This document shows, one piece after another, positions 5,809 to 11,075 of a DNA stretch of 11,075 nt. Every line of letters begins with the position of its first letter. The first letter of the stretch is position 1. Source of the stretch: Candidatus Bathyarchaeota archaeon (GTDB taxonomy: Archaea > Thermoproteota > Bathyarchaeia > Bathyarchaeales > DTEX01). Both the position numbers and the translations under genes were made by a program. The notes beneath the pieces were generated by a model, which saw only the letters and a list, made by a program, of their open reading frames with translations, searched no databases and was not told the DNA's origin. The stretch lies in assembly GCA_018397055.1 (NCBI GenBank), contig JAGTQS010000028.1:1-11075 (forward strand), in the 5' to 3' direction.

Positions 5809-6681
5809 CTATTTAATTTTTGAAAGAATCTCTAAAATTGCTCTTGCTGCCAGTGTTGCAGTGACTTCACATGCTTTCTCGCGCAGATACTGTATCTCTG
5901 TTAAATCTAGACCGACAATTCTTCCTTTGCAGATTTCGTTAACTAAGGCTTGGAAATCTTGAAAGATTAGTCCGTCATGTTCAGGATGTTCAACGGAAGG
6001 AGCGATGGAAGGGTCAAAGAAGTCCATGTCTAAGGTTACGTAAACTTTAGAATTCCTACAAAAACCTGCCAAAGTCTTTTTTACTTTAGATATGTTTTTT
6101 CTAATATCCAATGGTGTAAAATGTAGAATCCTGTTATCTCTAATATAGTTATAATCGTCATCGTCACATGACCTTGTCCCTAATAAACAAACATTTTTAT
6201 CGTTACCAAGTTCACAGAACCTTCTTAGCCAAGTTGCACAGTTAAGCCTTCGAGGGTCATGCACTTTTAAAGGCTCAGTGGAAAGTGCGATTCTCTCGTC
6301 CATGTAGTATTCTTTGATGTCAGCATGAGCGTCAAAGCTAACCAGCTTTACGTCGTCAAAAGCCTTCAAGGCGTATAAGGTTAACAAATGCGATTTCCCA
6401 AAAATCAACGGGATCTTGTTCAACTCCACAATCTTTTTTGTCTGTTCAGAAATATCCTCAAGTTTTGTTAAAGCGATGTTTCCCGCATCGAAAATTTTTA
6501 TTTTATCAAGCAAATCCCGTCCAGTATTTGGATCAAAGCTTTCAATAAACCAGCTTGTATCCCTTAAGAAGTCAGCCATTCTCGCAGAGTCTCTCCCTAA
6601 AGGCACGCCAAAAATCACAATATCCGTGTCTTCTAGAGATACATAGCTGCTGGACCAACTGAAAAATTTTCTTTTCTCCAT
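5809..6681 (-). CDS. Arginase/agmatinase-family ureohydrolase
   Basis: A 290-aa member of the ureohydrolase family (arginase, agmatinase, formiminoglutamase), which hydrolyses guanidino or related groups with a Mn2+ pair. Metal ligands are present in order: His98 in IFGKSHLL (usually GGxHS), Asp117/His119/Asp121 in SFDAHAD, and Asp218/Asp220 in VTLDMDFFDPSIAP, followed by Glu262 in GLDLTEIQ. The active-site loop that usually reads SHG(T)PFRR is NCATWLRR here, with Cys148 where His is expected, so the substrate may not be agmatine or arginine. No SD precedes the ATG at 6681, but a TATA box lies 26 nt upstream, implying a leaderless mRNA. A deoxyhypusine synthase homologue lies nearby on the opposite strand; in haloarchaea an agmatinase-like gene has been implicated in aIF5A modification. 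The exact reaction is uncertain. Confidence 0.82.
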   Translation of the reverse strand: MEKRKFFSWSSSYVSLEDTDIVIFGVPLGRDSARMADFLRDTSWFIESFDPNTGRDLLDKIKIFDAGNIALTKLEDISEQTKKIVELNKIPLIFGKSHLLTLYALKAFDDVKLVSFDAHADIKEYYMDERIALSTEPLKVHDPRRLNCATWLRRFCELGNDKNVCLLGTRSCDDDDYNYIRDNRILHFTPLDIRKNISKVKKTLAGFCRNSKVYVTLDMDFFDPSIAPSVEHPEHDGLIFQDFQALVNEICKGRIVGLDLTEIQYLREKACEVTATLAARAILEILSKIK

Positions 6682-6701
6682 GAATTAAAGGTAACAAATC
6701 G

Positions 6702-6711
6702 AAAATATATA
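6702..6711 (-). promoter_or_regulatory. TATA box of the arginase-family gene (leaderless)
   Basis: TATATATTTT on the minus strand, centred about 26 nt upstream of the ATG at 6681. That places the transcription start at the start codon. No SD is visible, so this looks like a leaderless transcript. Confidence 0.55.
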
Positions 6712-6766
6712 GATGTTATTGACGATGAAAAATTTTATAATATTTTAGTGTGTCTAACGTTTTGTG

Positions 6767-7291
6767 TCATGTTGATTTACATTTCACATTAAGAGCTTTT
6801 GCCAAGATCATTAGGTCTTCGTCAGATATCCATTCAGTTTGCAGGTAATTACAGATTCTTTCGTCACTCAATCCCAATCTACGGGCTTCCTCAACAGCAT
6901 TGCGGTGTGCCTCAACTTCCGTAGGGTTAGTAACATAATTGTAACGACGGTCGAAAAGATCTTTTCCGTCCATAAACTGTTTGACATGAGTTAATTCGTG
7001 TATAACGTCGAGGTAAATGTCCACGATGTCGCCGTTATTGAGGTATTCAGCGCTTACAATTAAGTGACCATCAATATTGCTTACCCCCATATAGCCACGT
7101 CTTCCACTGAATTCGATCTTCAAATTTTTAAGCGCCTCGTCCGTCTTATCACCAAAAATACGCTTAACGGCATCAACCTTTTCGAACCCTTGAAAGTAAT
7201 CAGTAAAGGGCACCATAGCCACCTTAGCATTACGTAAAATTTTAACGTTAATCTTCGATTCCATATCGACCCAACTCAACTTAAATCGCAT
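6767..7291 (-). CDS. Putative HExxH zinc metallopeptidase
   Basis: A 174-aa protein with a zincin core. DVIHELTHVKQF holds His98, Glu99 and His102 (HELTH), and TNPTEVEAHRNAVEEARRLG about 25 residues later offers Glu125 or Glu127 as the third zinc ligand, which makes it gluzincin-like. The preceding region (GHLIVSAEYLNNGD, 75-88) would form the edge strand before the active-site helix. I see no signal peptide or membrane segment, so it is probably cytoplasmic. I cannot place it in a named peptidase family; SprT-like and ImmA/IrrE-like proteins share this layout. The C-terminal part (141-168) looks helical. The ATG at 7291 is used; an internal ATG at 7264 is possible. Its promoter would share the 201-bp divergent region with the DHS-family gene. 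Confidence 0.7.
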   Translation of the reverse strand: MRFKLSWVDMESKINVKILRNAKVAMVPFTDYFQGFEKVDAVKRIFGDKTDEALKNLKIEFSGRRGYMGVSNIDGHLIVSAEYLNNGDIVDIYLDVIHELTHVKQFMDGKDLFDRRYNYVTNPTEVEAHRNAVEEARRLGLSDERICNYLQTEWISDEDLMILAKALNVKCKST

Positions 7292-7492
7292 TTTTTACAT
7301 TTTTAGGAAAACTGTAATACTTAAGCTTTAAAAAAAATTCCCTCAGGCTTACTGAAAAAAATGAGGTGACAATTACGTTTTCATCTTTCATGTAAAGACA
7401 ACATAAAAATAGTATGTGAAACTTAAATTCTTACTTTTCAAATAGTCCAATGATCGCTTAATTTATTAAATAAAAAATATATTGATTGAAAC
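7292..7492. promoter_or_regulatory. Divergent promoter region, metallopeptidase/DHS
   Basis: AT-rich 201-bp intergenic region. For the plus strand, TTATTAAATAA (about 7464-7474) is centred roughly 25 nt before the ATG at 7493 with no SD, implying a leaderless DHS-family mRNA. For the minus strand, TTTAAAGC (7332-7325) or CTTAAGTA just after it could serve as the TATA box, starting near 7302-7294, within about 12 nt of the metallopeptidase ATG. I see no small gene or RNA in between. Confidence 0.45.
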
Positions 7493-8560
7493 ATGTCACC
7501 AGAATCTAGAAAACATGATTCAAAGAGCGAATTTTTGAGAGAAACCGTTGAACCTTTTGATTTAGAAAAAATAAATACAGTTTCAGAACTTTTAACAGCA
7601 TTCAACAGAACATCCTTTCAATCTCGCACGTTAGCTATGTGCACTAACATATTTGTTGAGATGCTAAAGGACCCAGATAGGCCGACGATTTTTCTCAGCC
7701 TTGCGGGAGCCATGGTTCCAGCTGGCATGAAGGGTGTTGTATCAACAGCTGTAAAAAGGAACATGATTGATGTATTAGTAAGCACAGGGGCTAACATGTA
7801 CCATGATTTCATTGAGGCTTTTGGCGAGCGCCATTATATCGGATCGCCAGATGTTGACGATGCAATATTACGTAAAGAAGGAATCGACAGAATTTACGAT
7901 ACTTATGCAAATGAGGAAAAATTTGGCGTAATTGAGAACATGGTAACATATTTTGCAGACAAATTAGCAACTGAAAAAACCAACAACGTCTCATCCAGAC
8001 AATTTCTATACGGATTGGGTGAGCTAATAGAAAAAAAGGCTCCAGCTGAAGCTAAAAAGGAATCCATAATCTGGAATTGCTGGAAAGAAGGTGTCCCTAT
8101 CTTTGTTCCAGCCTTCAATGACAGTTCCTTAGGGCTTGCAGTAACTGAACATTATATTCAATTCATAAATAAGGGTCAGCTCCCTCTTGTGATTGACCAG
8201 ATTAAAGACAATGTCGAAATATTGAACATTAAGCGCGCAGCGTTAAAAACTGGGGTCATATACGTGGGAGGCGGCGTGCCTAAGAACTACGTGCAACAAA
8301 CTGCTTTTCTGGAAAGACATTTCGGAGTTCCAGATGCTGAGCACGATTACGGTTTCCAGATAACCACAGACAGCCCTCAATGGGGTGGATTATCAGGGTG
8401 CACATTCAAAGAAGGAATTAGCTGGGGAAAAGAAAAACCCGGTGGCAAATATGCCACATGCTACTGCGACGCAACAATTGCTTTTCCGCTCATTGTTAAG
8501 GCTACACTTGAAAGGTGTAAAAATCTTGATAAAAGAAAAAGGTTGAAGTTTAGTTTTTAA
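7493..8560 (+). CDS. Deoxyhypusine synthase-family protein
   Basis: A 355-aa homologue of deoxyhypusine synthase, the NAD-dependent enzyme that transfers an aminobutyl group from spermidine to a lysine of IF5A; some homologues make homospermidine instead. Family landmarks in order: TIFLSLAGAMVPAGMK (65-80), VLVSTGANMYHD (94-105), GVPIFVPAFNDSSLG (200-214), VGGGVPKN (258-265) and SGCTFKEGISWGKE (301-314), where Lys313 aligns with the catalytic lysine, then CDATIAFPLIV. The human enzyme has KHH, including an active-site His, after the GGG; this protein reads KNY. Together with GAMVPAG this resembles the DHS-like group found in bacteria and some archaea more than the canonical one. Start: ATG at 7493 with a TATA-like box about 25 nt upstream and no SD (leaderless). 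Deoxyhypusine or homospermidine formation cannot be decided here. Confidence 0.85.
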   Translation: MSPESRKHDSKSEFLRETVEPFDLEKINTVSELLTAFNRTSFQSRTLAMCTNIFVEMLKDPDRPTIFLSLAGAMVPAGMKGVVSTAVKRNMIDVLVSTGANMYHDFIEAFGERHYIGSPDVDDAILRKEGIDRIYDTYANEEKFGVIENMVTYFADKLATEKTNNVSSRQFLYGLGELIEKKAPAEAKKESIIWNCWKEGVPIFVPAFNDSSLGLAVTEHYIQFINKGQLPLVIDQIKDNVEILNIKRAALKTGVIYVGGGVPKNYVQQTAFLERHFGVPDAEHDYGFQITTDSPQWGGLSGCTFKEGISWGKEKPGGKYATCYCDATIAFPLIVKATLERCKNLDKRKRLKFSF

Positions 8561-8576
8561 TTAACATGAAACCTGA

Positions 8577-8585
8577 CTTATAAAC
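8577..8585 (+). promoter_or_regulatory. TATA box of the GNAT operon
   Basis: CTTATAAAC is centred 25 nt upstream of the GNAT ATG at 8606. Initiation at or just before the ATG would give a leaderless first gene. A weak AGGA (8594-8597) could serve as SD only if transcription starts further upstream. Confidence 0.5.
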
Positions 8586-8605
8586 AGCCTCATAGGATTT
8601 ATGAA

Positions 8606-9445
8606 ATGTTTCACGTAGAGAACATGACTCCTGAAGACTTCGAGTTTGCAGTTCGCTTATCCAATACTATGAATTGGGAAGCAACCGAAGAAGACTTCGA
8701 ATTTATGATGAGCTTAGAGCCAAATGGCTGTTTTGTTTTATATCATGACTCGGAGAGAATCGGTATTGCAACCACAATCAGTTTTGAACAAGTGGGTTGG
8801 CTTGGAAACGTCATTGTAAGCGAGAGACATCGAGGAAAAGGGGGAGGATCTCTTATAGTAAGAAAAGCAATAGACTATCTAACAAACAAAGGCGTCAAAA
8901 CCATTGGCTTATACAGCTACATTGACAGAATTCCGTTCTACACGAGACTGGGGTTCAAATTTGATTCGAAATTTATTGTTATGAGGGGAAACACATTTTA
9001 TGAACCCGCTGAATGTCCCATCAAAACAGCCTCAAAAGACGATTTGCCGGCAATAGAATGCCTAGACAGAAAATGTTTTGGCGGTTCACGGGTCAGATTA
9101 TTAGAACGTATTCTCTTCGACCAGCCTAACATTTGTTACGTGTACAAAAACGCCAGCAATCTCGTAGGATACGCTGTGACAAAAGTAACAGATGAAAAGT
9201 CCGAAATCGGCCCATTGGTCTGTCAAAGAGAACATGCAAATGCTGCTTTAAGTCTTTTATCCAAACTATTAGGGAATCTAAAAGGCTTGGAGATTTTTAT
9301 GTGCCTTCCTGAAAAAGAAACGGTAATTCGAAACTTTTTGATGCAGCACAAATTTAGAGAGCAAATGGTTTTAGCGAGAATGTTTTATGGACCTCCAATT
9401 GTAAATGATTTTGTTTATGTTGCAGAGTCTTTAGAAAGAGGGTGA
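8606..9445 (+). CDS. Two-domain GNAT N-acetyltransferase
   Basis: A 279-aa protein. Residues 1-125 form a GNAT fold: GIATTISFEQVGWLGNVIVSERHRGKGGGSLIVRKAIDYL contains the acetyl-CoA pyrophosphate-binding motif R-x-x-G-x-G (Arg74-Gly79), followed by IPFYTRLGFKF, the usual beta6/beta7 region. Residues about 138-279 resemble the second, degenerate GNAT domain (Acetyltransf_18 type) seen in paired GNAT proteins, with no intact acetyl-CoA motif. The target may be a small amine, an amino acid or a protein. It is the first gene of a tight cluster: its TGA lies within the SD of the next gene, 7 nt before that start. An ATG five bases upstream (8601) is out of frame and not used. Confidence 0.85.
   Translation: MFHVENMTPEDFEFAVRLSNTMNWEATEEDFEFMMSLEPNGCFVLYHDSERIGIATTISFEQVGWLGNVIVSERHRGKGGGSLIVRKAIDYLTNKGVKTIGLYSYIDRIPFYTRLGFKFDSKFIVMRGNTFYEPAECPIKTASKDDLPAIECLDRKCFGGSRVRLLERILFDQPNICYVYKNASNLVGYAVTKVTDEKSEIGPLVCQREHANAALSLLSKLLGNLKGLEIFMCLPEKETVIRNFLMQHKFREQMVLARMFYGPPIVNDFVYVAESLERG
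9438..9445 (+). promoter_or_regulatory. SD that fixes a TTG start
   Basis: GAGGGTGA, ending with the GNAT stop codon TGA, lies 7 nt before the TTG at 9453. The strong match supports TTG as the start of the 454-aa protein and indicates translational coupling. Confidence 0.65.
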
Positions 9446-9452
9446 AGCATTA

Positions 9453-10817
9453 TTGACAAGCTTTAGTAGAATAGTTGTTGACGATTTTCTTAAGCATTCT
9501 AAACCTTGTATCCAAAACATTGTAGATGGACTTCGTAGCTTCCAGACATACAAAAAAGAAAGTGTCCGTCTATTAAATGTTAAAGATGGCCAGATAAGAG
9601 AAATTGTTGTCAATAAGGACCACTTCTTCCTAAGATCGTCAGTTGAATATTCAAGTCCGCTGTTAAGCCTTGAAGAGGCTCAAGGTATAGTTGCAGCAAG
9701 ATTACTAGAGGCTTGTGGAAACTATTTTTGCTTCCATGATTTGCAGAAAGCAAGCAAGGATGATGTGGATGAAATTTGTGAAATGCTATCGGAGCCGCCT
9801 AAGGGGAAAATTGTGCCTTTTCTTTTAAACACGGATGATATAGAGCCTGATAGATATTCAGCGAATCCCTTAAGAACCTCAATAGTGGAAACTGGTCAAA
9901 GCGCTTTCCCATCTGCTTACGTTAGAACAAATGATCTTAGATTGGACGACAAATTTGTTAAAAAATACGATGGCTCACTTATCTCAAAATCTGAAGAAGA
10001 ACTGATTGAACATTACCTGTCAATGAGCGATAACAGTTATGTGAACTTTGTGGACAGTGTCAAGCAAAGTTGTTTAGAGTCGCTTTCTAAATTGTTTAAC
10101 ATTGATCTTTGTCTTCCCGTCTTGCGAATGCCTTTAACAACCCTTAAAGAAGAGGGCATTGACGGCTTGCTACATTATATCATAAGGGAGGCCCACAAGG
10201 ACTACGAGTCAATAGAAAAGGTATACAACTGTATGGGAAGAAGCTTGAAAAACCGAACGACGCTCTTGACCGTTCCACATTCGAAGAAGGGATTTGGCTC
10301 GAAAAGGGCAGCAAGAGGAAAAATATACTTTGACGGAAACAAATTAAAAAACATTCAAGTTACGTATCAGACGACGCCGTTATATCCGAATGACATAGAC
10401 TCAAAGGATGTTAGCATCGCTGTGGCTGATGACCAATTTGTTGTTGATGGAGAAAAAATTTTGAACTATGATTATAGGGAAACGCCATCATCACCACAAT
10501 TCATTTTATATTCCTTGGGGTCACCAGAAGACGCAGCTATATGGCACGGAATCGGTGAATCAGGAGCGTCACAGCTTGTCAAAAGCTACACATCCATACA
10601 TGTTGCATGCCAAAAAAATGATTTTATTCCAAACTTGGAAAAATACGGAGTTCTACAAAAAGTTCCCCTTCAATTTAATTTGATACCTGAAAAAATGTGG
10701 ACGCATCCAGTTCACGGAACTATAGATACAAGCATAGGTTCAGTAAAAAATCCAATTGGCCTAGCCAGATTTGGAATGAGAATTGAATTTCTTTCACCAT
10801 CAGAATTCATGAGGTAA
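9453..10817 (+). CDS. Unrecognised 454-aa cytoplasmic protein
   Basis: I do not recognise this protein. It starts at a TTG with a strong SD (GAGGGTGA) and runs 454 aa without a signal peptide or membrane segment. The N-terminal part (1-70) looks alpha/beta, and residues 73-115 are helical (EEAQGIVAARLLEAC). A middle region is rich in acidic helices (178-260). A basic stretch follows, HSKKGFGSKRAARGK (276-290), which could contact nucleic acid or phosphate. The last 200 residues look mostly beta with several conserved-looking turns (LYSLGSPEDAAIWHGIGESGAS, HPVHGTID, NPIGLARFGMRIEFLS). Eight or so cysteines are scattered without a clear CxxC pair. It sits between a GNAT enzyme and a metallo-beta-lactamase gene with short gaps, so it is likely cotranscribed with them. 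The ORF is intact and its codon use resembles its neighbours, so it is probably a real gene. Confidence 0.75.
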   Translation: MTSFSRIVVDDFLKHSKPCIQNIVDGLRSFQTYKKESVRLLNVKDGQIREIVVNKDHFFLRSSVEYSSPLLSLEEAQGIVAARLLEACGNYFCFHDLQKASKDDVDEICEMLSEPPKGKIVPFLLNTDDIEPDRYSANPLRTSIVETGQSAFPSAYVRTNDLRLDDKFVKKYDGSLISKSEEELIEHYLSMSDNSYVNFVDSVKQSCLESLSKLFNIDLCLPVLRMPLTTLKEEGIDGLLHYIIREAHKDYESIEKVYNCMGRSLKNRTTLLTVPHSKKGFGSKRAARGKIYFDGNKLKNIQVTYQTTPLYPNDIDSKDVSIAVADDQFVVDGEKILNYDYRETPSSPQFILYSLGSPEDAAIWHGIGESGASQLVKSYTSIHVACQKNDFIPNLEKYGVLQKVPLQFNLIPEKMWTHPVHGTIDTSIGSVKNPIGLARFGMRIEFLSPSEFMR

Positions 10818-10834
10818 AATAGGGGGATCCGAAG

Positions 10835-11075
10835 TTGTTGTTTAAGCAGATAAAACATGTTGGGGACAACTTTTCTTACATCATAGCAGATGATGAATCA
10901 AGAGAAGCCGTTGTTATTGATCCCAGCTATAATGGGAATGCGATTATTGATTTTGCGAATAAAAATGGGTTGACCATAAAATTCATCATTAATACTCACC
11001 ACCACAATGACCACGTTATGGATAATTTAAAGGTCAAAAAGCGTTTTAACTCCAAAATCAATAATCGCATTCCCA
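10835..11075 (+). CDS. Metallo-beta-lactamase-fold hydrolase, glyoxalase II-like (5' part)
   Basis: The reading frame is open from a TTG at 10835 to the window edge, giving the first 80 residues. They begin MLFKQIKHVGDNFSYIIADD and continue through EAVVIDPSYNG to FIINTHHHNDHVMDN. THHHNDH is the H-x-H-x-D-H zinc motif of the metallo-beta-lactamase superfamily. The compact N-terminus and motif near residue 55 fit the glyoxalase II (hydroxyacylglutathione hydrolase-like) or persulfide dioxygenase group, which act on thioesters or sulfane sulfur. The start is supported by GGGGG (10822-10826), 8 nt upstream; an adjacent TTG (10838) is equally possible. It follows the 454-aa gene by 17 bp. The C-terminal metal ligands lie outside the window. 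Confidence 0.82.
   Translation, partial: MLFKQIKHVGDNFSYIIADDESREAVVIDPSYNGNAIIDFANKNGLTIKFIINTHHHNDHVMDNLKVKKRFNSKINNRIP

Noticed and set aside
10468..10683. A 71-codon frame with a run of histidines near its start
   Set aside because: It is an out-of-frame shadow inside the 454-aa gene; the His run comes from CATCATCACCAC in another frame.

Overview
The window most likely comes from an archaeon, plausibly a Bathyarchaeia-like member of the Thermoproteota; that lineage call is inference. The evidence is a deoxyhypusine synthase-family gene, an arginase/agmatinase-fold gene, two stand-alone Lrp/AsnC ligand-binding (RAM) proteins, TATA-like boxes about 25 nt upstream of start codons with no Shine-Dalgarno (leaderless style), SD sequences of the GGTGA/GGAGG type elsewhere, oligo-T terminators and some TTG starts. 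The sequence is AT-rich. I see no rRNA, tRNA, CRISPR array, insertion sequence or phage gene.

Layout. 1-272: no convincing gene; a tandem octamer and a hairpin. 273-3576 (minus): a large multi-pass membrane protein of the OPT-like/DUF6785 type (1579-3576), followed 167 bp downstream by a cytoplasmic GH5 glycoside hydrolase (273-1412). 3735-4252 (plus): two overlapping paralogous RAM-only proteins, divergent from the transporter. 4399-4746 (plus): a single-domain cupin with a perfect 12-bp palindrome just downstream of its TATA box. 4749-4767: a T9A10 tract between convergent genes, probably a bidirectional terminator. 4802-7291 (minus): a DinB/YfiT-like four-helix protein flanked by an 18-bp direct repeat, a VOC (glyoxalase-fold) protein, an arginase-family ureohydrolase and a HExxH zinc metallopeptidase. 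7493-11075 (plus): a deoxyhypusine synthase homologue, then an apparent operon of a two-domain GNAT acetyltransferase, an unrecognised 454-aa protein and the 5' part of a metallo-beta-lactamase (glyoxalase II-like) gene cut by the window end.

Possible functional links (inference). The transporter and GH5 could handle uptake and intracellular cleavage of a glycoside, with the divergent RAM pair as ligand sensors. The arginase-family enzyme and the DHS homologue lie under 1 kb apart, separated by the metallopeptidase gene, and could belong to polyamine metabolism or aIF5A modification. The most unusual points are this agmatinase/DHS neighbourhood with altered active-site residues, the direct repeat around the DinB-like gene, the palindromic cupin promoter and the unrecognised 454-aa protein. 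None proves a new system.
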